Shown: positions 44,307 to 52,619 of the stretch, piece after piece | Numbering within the stretch: position 1 is the first letter of the stretch | How the letters are laid out: every line of letters starts with the position of its first letter | Program-made: the position numbers and the translations under genes | Notes under the pieces: generated by a model | Databases searched by the model: none | What the model saw: only the letters and a program-made list of their open reading frames with translations | Told to the model about the DNA's origin: nothing | From: an uncultured Ruminococcus sp. | Lineage (GTDB): Bacteria > Bacillota > Clostridia > Oscillospirales > Ruminococcaceae | Reading direction: 5' to 3' | Assembly (NCBI RefSeq): GCF_934476685.1 | Contig: NZ_CAKSNX010000004.1 | Span: 1-64,000 of the forward strand | DNA: 64,000 nt

Positions 44307-45755
44307 ATGAAAAATTGGAAACGCATATTTTCTGGAGCTGTTGCTTTAGTTTCTGTTTTAGGCATTGCATCCTGCGGAAACTCAGGCTCTGACAGCAAGA
44401 ATGAATCTAGTTCGTATGTTGATAAGGTAAATGTTGCAGATACAGATGATATTAGCGGTATTGTTCAGAATATCGAGCCGATACCTGACGGTGCTGACGG
44501 AGAGCTCAAGTGGCTTTCTTATTTTGATATCAATCCTACGAGAAAAGCTCCTGAGAAGAGAACAGACCTTACACTTTTTGAAGGCAAGGGCGGTTCTATC
44601 AAGTATGAGCAGGTATCTTCCGTAGAGAAGTATGAACAGCTTGCAGCAAGACTTATGGCTAATGATCCACCTGATATGTTCTGGTATGAGCAGAAGATGA
44701 CTTTCCCTGCTAACTGCATAAAGGAAATGTTCCAGCCTATTGATGATATCATTGATTTTGATACACCACTCTGGAGCGGTGTAAAGAATACCGCTGACCA
44801 GTTCACTCTTAACGGCAATCACTATGTTGCACCTGTAAAGTTCGTATCAAATTCAGTTCTTACATACGATAAGGATATGATAAGCGCAGCAGGTCTTGAG
44901 GATCCATATGATCTCTATATGGACGGCGACTGGGATTGGGATACATGGTATGATATGATGGACGAGTACTGTAAGGGTGCATCTGCAGACGAGGAGAGAT
45001 ACGGCGTAAACGGTTGGTTTGCACCATTCATATTCCAGTCTACCGGAAAAACTCTTATTCAGTATGACGCTGAAAAGGATGAATATGTATCAAACCTTAA
45101 TGATGCAGATTTTACCCGTGCAGCAGATCTTCTTTATAACATCAAAAAGAACAATATGTATTACCCTGATTGGGTCGGTCAGTCAAGAGATGCTTTTAAG
45201 AAGAATATTCTTTTCTACGCTATGGGACCATGGGCTTCTATCGAATCACATACTCCTAAGGAGGGTGATAACTGGGGCGTAGTTCCTATTCCAAAGGATC
45301 CTAACGCAGACGGTCTTTATACAACTGTTGAGATAAACGCATATATGTGGGTAAAGGGTTCTGAAAAGAAAGACGCTATGAGATGCTGGTCTGAATGTGC
45401 GAGAATAGTTAATGTTCAGGATGAGTATATACAGACAGAAAAGGATAAGTTCTTTGAGAATAACCCTTATTGGACAGAAGAAATGTATGATATGGCTTAT
45501 AATGAAGTAACTTCTGACAAGTATACTCAGCTTATCGACCCTGGTTATGGTATCTCTACAACACTTTCCGATGATGACGCTGCAACAAATGATACCAAGG
45601 AAGCAGTTATACCTTACCTCTATACTTCAGTAATGAAGGAAGATGAAAACGGCGCTCAGTATACATGGACTCAGCTCCGTGAAGCATATTCAACAACTGT
45701 TGAATCAGAGCTTAAGACATTTAACGAAGCATATCATAAGTTTATCGGTAAATAA
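44307..45755 (+). CDS. extracellular solute-binding lipoprotein (copy 1)
   Basis: A 482-residue lipoprotein: signal peptide with lipobox (I-A-S-C-G, Cys about 23), a short linker, and a sugar-type periplasmic-binding fold (family 1). It would bind an extracellular sugar or oligosaccharide for an ABC importer. No permease or ATPase gene is adjacent; the next gene is its close paralogue. The promoter is perfect and carries an operator-like site, so it is probably sugar-regulated and strong. The ligand is unknown. Between the two paralogues stands a terminator-like hairpin. Confidence 0.9.
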   Translation: MKNWKRIFSGAVALVSVLGIASCGNSGSDSKNESSSYVDKVNVADTDDISGIVQNIEPIPDGADGELKWLSYFDINPTRKAPEKRTDLTLFEGKGGSIKYEQVSSVEKYEQLAARLMANDPPDMFWYEQKMTFPANCIKEMFQPIDDIIDFDTPLWSGVKNTADQFTLNGNHYVAPVKFVSNSVLTYDKDMISAAGLEDPYDLYMDGDWDWDTWYDMMDEYCKGASADEERYGVNGWFAPFIFQSTGKTLIQYDAEKDEYVSNLNDADFTRAADLLYNIKKNNMYYPDWVGQSRDAFKKNILFYAMGPWASIESHTPKEGDNWGVVPIPKDPNADGLYTTVEINAYMWVKGSEKKDAMRCWSECARIVNVQDEYIQTEKDKFFENNPYWTEEMYDMAYNEVTSDKYTQLIDPGYGISTTLSDDDAATNDTKEAVIPYLYTSVMKEDENGAQYTWTQLREAYSTTVESELKTFNEAYHKFIGK

Positions 45756-45765
45756 TCTGAATTTT

Positions 45766-45800
45766 AAATATGGCAGGTGTACTCATCTGCCATATTTTTG
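45766..45800 (+). terminator. hairpin between the two solute-binding genes
   Basis: A perfect 11-bp stem (45766-45776 with 45787-45797) followed by TTG. It ends 17 bases before the second start codon. No promoter was seen for the second gene, so the hairpin may lower, not stop, its expression. Confidence 0.75.
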
Positions 45801-45814
45801 TATGGAGGATATAT

Positions 45815-47251
45815 ATGAATATAAAGAAATATACAGCGCTTACTGCGGCTTTGGTTCTGGCTTTTTCGGCAGTCAGCTGTGGAAAATCAAATGATTCATC
45901 TGCACAGACCAGTTCATATTCAGAGAAGATAGAAGTAATAGACAGCAGTGCAGATAGTGATAAAAACTCTGCATATAATTCGGTAGAAGAACTGAACGGT
46001 GAAGAGGGCGAACTTGAATGGTTCTCATATTATGACCTAAATCCTACCAGAAGTCAGCCTGAAAGAAGTACGAGCCTTGCACTTTTTGAAAACAAGGGCG
46101 GCAAAATCATTTATGCACAGACCAGCTCAATGAAGAAATATGATGACCTTGCAGCAAGACTTATGGCTGACGATCCGCCTGATATGTTTGCTTATGAGCA
46201 GAAAATGACTTTCCCTGCTAACTGTGTAAAAGAAATGTTCCAGCCTATTGAAGATGCGATCGACCTTGATGATCCGCTGTGGGCAGATGTTAAAGCAACA
46301 GCAGATGATTTTACTCTCGGCGGAAAGCATTATGTACTGCCGATAGCATATGGCGCCTTATCTGTAATGACATATAATAAAACTGTTATTGAGGCAGAAG
46401 GTTTTGATGATCCGTATGATCTCTATATGGCAGGGGAGTGGGATTGGAATTCATGGTATGACCTTATGGAAGAATACTGTGAAGGCGCACCTGCTGATGA
46501 AGAAAGGTATGGAATAAATGGTTGGTTTGCTCCATTCATTTTCCAGTCCACAGGTAAAACTCTTATAAACTATGACGCTGAGAATGATGAGTATACAGCT
46601 AATTTGTTTGATCCTGACCTTGAGCGTGCAGCGAACCTGCTGTACGATATACAGAAAAAGGGTTATTACTATTCAGACTGGGTAGGTTCAGCCACCGAAG
46701 CATTTAAAAAGAAAATACTTTTCTATGCTATGGGTGATTGGGCAGTAACACCAAAGGAAGGTGATAACTGGGGTATTGTACCTATGCCGAAAGATCCTAA
46801 TGTAGATGAGCAGTATACTACCGTTTCTATAAATGCATATATGTGGGTTCGTGGTTCTGAAAAAGCCAAGGCATATAGAGTTTGGAATGAATGCTCAAAG
46901 CTTGCACAGGACGATCCTGAGTACAAGGAGATAGGAAAGAAAAAATTTTTTGAGAATAAGCCGTACTTTACAGATGAAATGTATCAGATAGTATATGAAG
47001 AGGTTATCTCAGATCATTTTATTAAATTGAATGATCCTGGCTACGGAATTTCTACTGCTCTTTCTGACGATGACGCTGCGACAAATCCTTCAAAAGAAGC
47101 TATAATCCCATTCATGTACTCTTCCGTTATGAAGTCTGATGACAGCGGTAAGCAGTATACCTGGTCGAAACTCAGAGAAACTTATAAATCTACCATTGAT
47201 TCTGAGCTTGCTCAGTTCAATGAGTCATATCACAAATTTATTGCTGAATAA
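45815..47251 (+). CDS. extracellular solute-binding lipoprotein (copy 2)
   Basis: A 478-residue lipoprotein, a tandem paralogue of the gene before it. Lipobox A-V-S-C-G (Cys about 22). Long blocks are shared (Q-K-M-T-F-P-A-N-C, W-F-A-P-F-I-F-Q-S-T-G-K-T, G-Y-G-I-S-T), and the two proteins look more than half identical by eye. One difference is that the second lacks a short stretch near W-A-V-T-P-K-E-G. ATG 45815 has ggagg 7 bases upstream; the frame is open from 45770. The two copies may bind different sugars for one importer encoded elsewhere. Confidence 0.9.
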   Translation: MNIKKYTALTAALVLAFSAVSCGKSNDSSAQTSSYSEKIEVIDSSADSDKNSAYNSVEELNGEEGELEWFSYYDLNPTRSQPERSTSLALFENKGGKIIYAQTSSMKKYDDLAARLMADDPPDMFAYEQKMTFPANCVKEMFQPIEDAIDLDDPLWADVKATADDFTLGGKHYVLPIAYGALSVMTYNKTVIEAEGFDDPYDLYMAGEWDWNSWYDLMEEYCEGAPADEERYGINGWFAPFIFQSTGKTLINYDAENDEYTANLFDPDLERAANLLYDIQKKGYYYSDWVGSATEAFKKKILFYAMGDWAVTPKEGDNWGIVPMPKDPNVDEQYTTVSINAYMWVRGSEKAKAYRVWNECSKLAQDDPEYKEIGKKKFFENKPYFTDEMYQIVYEEVISDHFIKLNDPGYGISTALSDDDAATNPSKEAIIPFMYSSVMKSDDSGKQYTWSKLRETYKSTIDSELAQFNESYHKFIAE

Positions 47252-47259
47252 ATAATATT

Positions 47260-47293
47260 AAGCTCTGTCACATTAGCTGACGGAGCTTTTTTA
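47260..47293 (+). terminator. terminator of the solute-binding genes
   Basis: aagctctgtca (47260-47270) pairs with tgacggagctt (47278-47288), one G-U pair, followed by TTTTT. Confidence 0.85.
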
Positions 47294-47307
47294 CTGTTGA
47301 AGAAACC

Positions 47308-47336
47308 TTGTAAATTTATTTGCAATGTGTTATAAT
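47308..47336 (+). promoter_or_regulatory. promoter of the two-component genes
   Basis: TTGTAA (47308-47313), 17 bp, TATAAT (47331-47336), 91 bp before the response regulator start. Confidence 0.75.
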
Positions 47337-47427
47337 GTGTAGTATTAAGAAATTCTTAAGGATTTTGTTGCCCTGTTTTTAAGCAATTTATTATATTATT
47401 TTATTGTAGACGAAAGGATCGTGCCTT

Positions 47428-48135
47428 ATGGAAAATTTAAGTCCTACTATTCTGGTTGTAGATGATGACAAGGATATAGTCAGAGCTATTGCAAAGCTTC
47501 TTGAAATGGAGGGTTATAACGTCGTTAAAGCTTATGACGGTATTGACGCTTTGGAAAAACTAAGCGAAAACAGCATACAGCTTATTCTTATCGACGTGAT
47601 GATGCCTCGTCTTGATGGGCTTTCAGCTATGATGAAGATAAGAGAGAAAAAGAATATACCAATACTTGTTTTATCAGCAAAATCAGAAGATACAGATAAA
47701 GTGCTGGGACTTTCTATGGGTGCGGACGATTACATAACAAAGCCATATAATCCGATGGAGCTTGCTGCCCGTGTAAAAAGCAATCTCCGCCGATATATGC
47801 AGCTTGGAGCAATAGACACAAAAAACAAAACGGATACCTTAAAAATAGGCGGTCTGGAGCTTGACTGTGGTGCAAAAACGCTTACTGTTGACGGCGAACC
47901 TGTCAAGCTCACCGCTACGGAATTAAAGATCCTTGAACTGCTTATGCAAAACGCAGGAAGGATATTTTCAGCAGAAGAGATCTACCGAAAGGTCTGGAAC
48001 GAAGATGCATACGCAGTGGAAAATACTGTAATGGTGCATATCAGACATATAAGGGAAAAGATCGAGATAAATCCGAAAGTGCCAAAGTATCTTAAGGTGG
48101 TGTGGGGTATTGGCTATAAAATTGAAAAGATCTGA
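47428..48135 (+). CDS. OmpR-family response regulator
   Basis: A 235-residue response regulator. The receiver domain has the acidic pair V-D-D-D near residue 12, the phosphorylated Asp in L-I-D-V-M-M-P (about 54) and the conserved Lys in I-T-K-P-Y. The winged-helix DNA-binding domain fills about 130-235 (L-T-A-T-E-L-K-I-L-E-L-L and V-W-G-I-G-Y-K). The last 26 bases overlap the start of the histidine kinase gene, so the two are co-translated. Targets are not known; no matching direct repeats were seen near its own promoter. Confidence 0.95.
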   Translation: MENLSPTILVVDDDKDIVRAIAKLLEMEGYNVVKAYDGIDALEKLSENSIQLILIDVMMPRLDGLSAMMKIREKKNIPILVLSAKSEDTDKVLGLSMGADDYITKPYNPMELAARVKSNLRRYMQLGAIDTKNKTDTLKIGGLELDCGAKTLTVDGEPVKLTATELKILELLMQNAGRIFSAEEIYRKVWNEDAYAVENTVMVHIRHIREKIEINPKVPKYLKVVWGIGYKIEKI

Positions 48136-50671
48136 TACGAATGATATAAATAAAGAGAATAAGCTGTTATCCCTGCCTCTAAGGATAATAGCTGTTATTC
48201 TCGCCTGCCTTTTTGCCGGAACAGCTTTGACGGCAAAAAGTTATTCAATGCAGCTCGGAATAGAGAATTTTGAACCGGAATATTTAAAATCAGACGAATA
48301 TCATACCGATGTAATGAGTATGTATGAACAGCTTTGCATAATTTCCGCCTGCTATCTGAGCAACGTTGATTCTGAATGGAATTTTCAAGGCGCAAAAACG
48401 CTTTTATCGGATCTGCAATATTATATGGATTATAATGGATACAAGTATAAGAAAACCGATAAAGGCATACAGCCTGAGTCCAGTATGTTCAACTACTATG
48501 TTTCTTTTCAGAAAGAGGACGGCAGTTTTGTTTATATGACAAATGTTGATGATCCTTTTTCTGAACTTGATATCATGTCTGAGGACGAAACTATTGATTG
48601 GTTAAAATCGAAAAACTCTAATTACATATTAAGACGAAACGGATTTGTTACAAGCGACAATGTTTCGTCAGGTGATATACTAACTTATATATTTCCAAAT
48701 GCAACCAGCGGTTATTATCAGAATGAGTATATTGATTTTTCTGATTCTTATGATATAGAATCTTATCCGAGTAATTTTGTACCGGTAGGCGGCTGGTACT
48801 ATGACAACTTCGGAAGATATTTCTATAATTTTGGAAATGACGATCCGATCAGATTTTATTCTTATGCTAAAAATACCACTGACGGTCAGATCGCTCGTGA
48901 AGGTATCGCAACGGAGATCTACGATTCTAAGGAAGATAAGTATTATTATTCAACTAATGATGACTATTATTATGACGAATATTACGATAGTGATGAGTGT
49001 TATGATGTTGATGAAGAAACCTATGCCAATTATGGTTTGTATTTAGAAGACACTGATAAATATAAAGCATATGGCGGCGATGATAATGCCATAACTGTTT
49101 TTATCAGCCCTAAATCAGATGTTATAAAAACAGCGGCAGCTAACTATACAAATGTTATTCGACAATACAGAAATTCACAGATATGTTTTGGCTTGTCTGT
49201 TTTTGCTTTTGTACTGCTTGCGGTATACATAATTGCAGTGTGTGGATTTGATACAGATGCTGACTCCGTATTGAAATGGAAAAAGCTGAAGTTTTTTGGA
49301 GAATGCCCTGTTGAGTTATATATAATTATCTTTATAGGTTTTCTGAGTGTTTTGGATATACTCACGGATAATTATATGTCTGTTATAATATGGTTCAGCA
49401 CAATGCTGAGCATGAAAAAAAGCGGAATTGTAATTTTCGGATCTATCATAGCAGCAGTAATGTTCCCAATGATATTCTCTGTAATGCAGATAGCCGAAAA
49501 ATTCAAAACTCATACGATCAAAAAGAATATTTTTATTCTAAATCTGTTAAATAAAATAAGATCAAAGTATGAAAACAGTGCTTATTATGCAAGATATCAG
49601 AAAAAGTCCATGGGACAAAAGTTTGCAAAACGATCTATAATAGTTCTTGTCGTTATTGCATTCTTTATCGTGATGCTTTCTGAATTTAACACAGAAAGCG
49701 ATGTTTTTATTATTTCATGTTTTATTTCCTTAATAGTTGTGTGCGTATGTGAGTTCAGAAATCTGAAACAATATAAAGACCTTTCTAAAATCAGCGAACA
49801 GATCAGAGCTATCGGTTCTGATGAAGATAAAAATATTGAAATTTCAAAGAACTCTGTTGTGTATAATGATTCTGTTATGCTGACGCAAATTTCAGATAAG
49901 GTAAAGACTTCAGTTGAAAATCAGATCAAATCTGAAAGAATGAAGATCGAACTTGTGGCGAATGTATCACACGATCTGAAAACCCCGCTCACGTCAATAA
50001 TCAGCTATATAGATCTTCTTAAGAAAATGGATCTTGATGATGAAGCGGCTGCTTACGTTCAGGTCCTTGACAAGAAATCTCAGAAACTTAAAAGTATCGT
50101 GGCAGATGTATTCAGTCTTGCAAAAGCCACCAGCGGAATCGACGTAAATCTTACTAAACTTGATTTTGTTATGCTCTTTAATCAGGCTCTTGCTGATGAA
50201 TATGACAAGATACAGCAAAGCGGAAGAACAATAAAAACTGATATCAGCCAGACTAAGGCTTACGTTATGGCAGATGGTGATAAGCTTTACAGAGTGTTCC
50301 AGAACTTAATGGATAATGCGCTCAATTATTCCCTTGATGGTTCAAGAATTTTCTTTGAAATCAAAAATGAGAACGATAATATTATGTTTATATCCAAGAA
50401 TATCTCTTCCTACCCCATAGAGTTCACAGCGGAGGAGATAGCAGAACGTTTTGTAAGAGGAGATAAATCCAGAACGGACGGCGGAAGCGGTCTTGGACTT
50501 TCCATTGCGAAAAGCTTTACAGAAGCCTGCGGCGGCGAGTTTAAAATCGAGCTTGACGGCGATATGTTTAAGACAGTTGTGTCTATGCCGATATATAATG
50601 ACGAACCTGATGATATATTAGCTTTGCCGGAAAACAGTGAAGACCGACCTGAAGAACTCAGCAGTTTATGA
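48110..50671 (+). CDS. sensor histidine kinase with large extracytoplasmic domain
   Basis: An 853-residue kinase, about twice the usual length. One membrane segment at about 25-45, an extracytoplasmic part of about 300 residues, several more segments at about 355-545, then HisKA (H of N-V-S-H-D-L-K-T-P, about 621) and HATPase (D-N-A-L-N-Y-S, then G-G-S-G-L-G-L-S). The extracytoplasmic part ends in a strikingly Asp/Tyr-rich stretch at about 280-310. No ATG is available before residue 47; TTG 48110, with aaggtgg upstream and inside the response regulator gene, is the likely start. The signal is unknown; the position next to solute-binding genes gives a weak hint at nutrient or envelope sensing. 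Confidence 0.9.
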   Translation: MAIKLKRSDTNDINKENKLLSLPLRIIAVILACLFAGTALTAKSYSMQLGIENFEPEYLKSDEYHTDVMSMYEQLCIISACYLSNVDSEWNFQGAKTLLSDLQYYMDYNGYKYKKTDKGIQPESSMFNYYVSFQKEDGSFVYMTNVDDPFSELDIMSEDETIDWLKSKNSNYILRRNGFVTSDNVSSGDILTYIFPNATSGYYQNEYIDFSDSYDIESYPSNFVPVGGWYYDNFGRYFYNFGNDDPIRFYSYAKNTTDGQIAREGIATEIYDSKEDKYYYSTNDDYYYDEYYDSDECYDVDEETYANYGLYLEDTDKYKAYGGDDNAITVFISPKSDVIKTAAANYTNVIRQYRNSQICFGLSVFAFVLLAVYIIAVCGFDTDADSVLKWKKLKFFGECPVELYIIIFIGFLSVLDILTDNYMSVIIWFSTMLSMKKSGIVIFGSIIAAVMFPMIFSVMQIAEKFKTHTIKKNIFILNLLNKIRSKYENSAYYARYQKKSMGQKFAKRSIIVLVVIAFFIVMLSEFNTESDVFIISCFISLIVVCVCEFRNLKQYKDLSKISEQIRAIGSDEDKNIEISKNSVVYNDSVMLTQISDKVKTSVENQIKSERMKIELVANVSHDLKTPLTSIISYIDLLKKMDLDDEAAAYVQVLDKKSQKLKSIVADVFSLAKATSGIDVNLTKLDFVMLFNQALADEYDKIQQSGRTIKTDISQTKAYVMADGDKLYRVFQNLMDNALNYSLDGSRIFFEIKNENDNIMFISKNISSYPIEFTAEEIAERFVRGDKSRTDGGSGLGLSIAKSFTEACGGEFKIELDGDMFKTVVSMPIYNDEPDDILALPENSEDRPEELSSL

Positions 50672-50680
50672 TTTTAGCTC

Positions 50681-50709
50681 TTGCATAAAAGTACAAAATA
50701 TGATATAAT
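50681..50709 (+). promoter_or_regulatory. promoter of pyrE
   Basis: TTGCAT (50681-50686), 17 bp, TATAAT (50704-50709), 34 bp before the start codon, so the leader is short. No PyrR attenuator fits in it. Confidence 0.75.
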
Positions 50710-50742
50710 ATCTTTAGTTTAATTGTTCGGAGGTATAAGCAT

Positions 50743-51399
50743 ATGACTTACAAAGAAGAGTTTATAAAATTTATGGTTGACAGCGGTGTTCTCACTTTTG
50801 GTGATTTTACACTTAAAAGCGGAAGAAAAGCACCATATTTCATTAACTGCGGAAATTATAAGACAGGTGAGCAGCTTGCTAAGCTTGGCGGCTTTTATGC
50901 TGACTGCATAGCTGATAATAAGATACCTGTTGAAACACTTTTCGGGCCTGCATATAAGGGTATCCCTCTTGCAGTATCTGCTGTTATTGCACTCGCAACA
51001 AAGTATAATATTGATGTTTCTTACTGTTTCGACAGAAAGGAAGCAAAGGATCACGGCGAAGGCGGAATGTTCGTTGGTAAGAAGCTTACTGACGGCGAAA
51101 AAGTAATCATCATCGATGATGTTATGACTTCCGGTAAGGCACTCAGGGAATCAATGCCTAAGCTTAAATCAGCTGCTGACGTTAATGTAACTGCAATGGT
51201 GATTACTGTTGACAGAATGGAGAAAGCCCTTGATACAGAACTTTCAGCAGTTCAGCAGGCATATAAAGATTTCGGTGTAAAGGTTTATTCTATCGTTAAT
51301 ATCAATGATATTATTAAGGCTATTGAAGACGGCGTAGTCGAGGGTAAGGAATACCTGCCTCAGATGATCGAATACAGAAGCAAATACGGCGTCGAATAA
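50743..51399 (+). CDS. pyrE: orotate phosphoribosyltransferase
   Basis: A 218-residue type I phosphoribosyltransferase that joins orotate to PRPP in pyrimidine synthesis. The PRPP-binding motif is V-I-I-I-D-D-V-M-T-S-G-K (about 123-134), the flexible loop has F-D-R-K-E-A-K-D-H-G-E-G, and G-P-A-Y-K-G-I is present. Length is normal. It stands alone, away from other pyr genes, with its own promoter. The start has ggaggt 9 bases upstream. The product is cytoplasmic. Confidence 0.95.
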   Translation: MTYKEEFIKFMVDSGVLTFGDFTLKSGRKAPYFINCGNYKTGEQLAKLGGFYADCIADNKIPVETLFGPAYKGIPLAVSAVIALATKYNIDVSYCFDRKEAKDHGEGGMFVGKKLTDGEKVIIIDDVMTSGKALRESMPKLKSAADVNVTAMVITVDRMEKALDTELSAVQQAYKDFGVKVYSIVNINDIIKAIEDGVVEGKEYLPQMIEYRSKYGVE

Positions 51400-51469
51400 G
51401 GCAATTCCCAATAGTTACATTTTGAAATCATTTGTAACAGTGTTGTAGCAATATGTAACACCTCTGTTC

Positions 51470-51624
51470 TTGAATAATTTATGAAACAGGATTATAATAT
51501 TACTTGTAGAACAGAGAAAGAAAAAAAGAATGTAAACACTAAGATTATTACTCTTAGCTCGTTTCATCCTCTCCAAAATTTTTACACAAGCAAAAGGCAG
51601 TCATATGGCTGCCTTTTTGTTTTA
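51470..51624 (+). ncRNA. candidate small non-coding RNA
   Basis: TTGAAT (51470-51475), 17 bp, TATAAT (51493-51498) predicts a transcript from about 51505. It runs to an intrinsic terminator (aaaggcag / ctgccttt, 51593-51616, followed by ttttgtttt), about 115 bases. The one ATG in it is followed at once by a stop (ATG TAA), so it codes for nothing. A tRNA fold was not seen. It could also be a pseudogene leader; homology was not tested. Confidence 0.5.
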
Positions 51625-51635
51625 TAAATATAAAA

Positions 51636-51675
51636 TAAAAATCTGCATAAGGTTCGTTCAAAGCCTTATGCAGAT
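51636..51675 (-). terminator. terminator of the 50-residue gene
   Basis: A perfect 12-bp stem (51641-51652 with 51664-51675). On the minus strand it is followed by TTTTTATTTT. It stands 6 bases after the stop of the small gene. Confidence 0.9.
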
Positions 51676-51681
51676 CAGTCG

Positions 51682-51834
51682 TTACTGGATTCCACATTCC
51701 TCGTAATCTTTCCATTTTTCATAATGTTCTTTCTCTTCTAAATATTTGTATACAAAAAGAGCAGTAGAAGCTATAACAAGTATAAGCGTACCCATAAGCG
51801 CCCAAAACGATTTTTTCTGTGAACTCTTTGACAT
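51682..51834 (-). CDS. 50-residue single-pass membrane protein
   Basis: This small gene reads M-S-K-S-S-Q-K-K-S-F-W-A-L-M, then one membrane helix (about 10-30) and a charged tail with aromatic residues (Y-L-E-E-K-E-H-Y-E-K-W) and ends in E-E-C-G-I-Q. A ribosome site aaaggacg lies 8 bases before the ATG at 51834, and a strong terminator follows the stop, both of which support a real gene. It stands alone, downstream of and opposite to the candidate small RNA. No family was recognised; the single Cys near the end could mediate pairing. Confidence 0.65.
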   Translation of the reverse strand: MSKSSQKKSFWALMGTLILVIASTALFVYKYLEEKEHYEKWKDYEECGIQ

Positions 51835-51928
51835 AGTAAAACGTCCTTTCATAATTTATTGTAATTATTATACTACATTCTGTTAACAAAGTCAATGACT
51901 TCACTATCTTTTCATTATAGTTTTTACT

Positions 51929-52510
51929 TTATCTCATAAGATATTTGTCAGAATAGAAATGCAGAAATTCTTCAAGACATAACCCGCTTGAAGATATTAT
52001 TTTAGCAGCTTCTCTGCCTACATAGCGATAGTGCCATGGTTCAAAGTCGATACCTGTGATCTGTTCTTTCATTCGCGGGTATCTTAAAATAAAGCCGAAT
52101 TTTTCTGCGTTGAGTGATAACCAGCGCCCTTGTGCGCTCCTGTGAAAATTATCTTCTACGTCATCTGCTGATTCTGTACCAAGATCAACAGCAAGCCCTG
52201 TATTATGTTCACTTGATCCTGGGTATGCCAGTGTTCGGCTGATTTTTTTTATTGCTTCATCATAGCTTGCACCGCTCCACATCTCCAGTGAAATGCTTCT
52301 CTCCCAAAGCATTTGCTGATAATCGGGAGATCTGTATCCTGAAATAACCTTGATCTTTATATTTTCTGAGTCTGCCGCTGTGAGCATTCTTTCAAGCTGC
52401 TTCCCTGCCTGTTCCTCAAACAGTTTACCTTGCACTTCATAAAACTTTAATGTGTCGGCGTATTCAACAGGTACATTATTAAATTTATCTACAAGTATCA
52501 GATAGTTCAT
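51929..52510 (-). CDS. M15-family D,D-/L,D-carboxypeptidase (VanY type)
   Basis: A 193-residue zinc peptidase of the VanY/DacY group, which trims the last D-Ala of peptidoglycan stems. The zinc ligands are visible: S-E-H-N-T-G-L-A-V-D-L (His and Asp, about 118-126) and E-P-W-H-Y-R (catalytic Glu and His, about 160). S-G-Y-R-S is also conserved. No signal peptide or anchor is seen with the start used (ATG 52510, ggggaggt upstream), so export is unclear. No vancomycin resistance genes are near, so the role is more likely wall maturation or recycling. Confidence 0.88.
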   Translation of the reverse strand: MNYLILVDKFNNVPVEYADTLKFYEVQGKLFEEQAGKQLERMLTAADSENIKIKVISGYRSPDYQQMLWERSISLEMWSGASYDEAIKKISRTLAYPGSSEHNTGLAVDLGTESADDVEDNFHRSAQGRWLSLNAEKFGFILRYPRMKEQITGIDFEPWHYRYVGREAAKIISSSGLCLEEFLHFYSDKYLMR

Positions 52511-52619
52511 ATATACCTCCCCATATAGCATTTTATTTATATATAATATGCAGTCAGATCAATTTTGTTTCGGAATATAAAAGCCTGTCCCGAATATAAT
52601 TAATCAAGAGGTGTTTGAT

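Noticed and set aside
51929..52510. Vancomycin resistance gene vanY
   Set aside because: No vanR, vanS, vanH, vanA or vanX is near; the M15 peptidase is better seen as a housekeeping wall enzyme.
52560..52610. Sigma-E or sigma-F promoter before spoIIP, with two gaatata-like motifs
   Set aside because: The spacing and bases do not fit either consensus clearly enough to claim.
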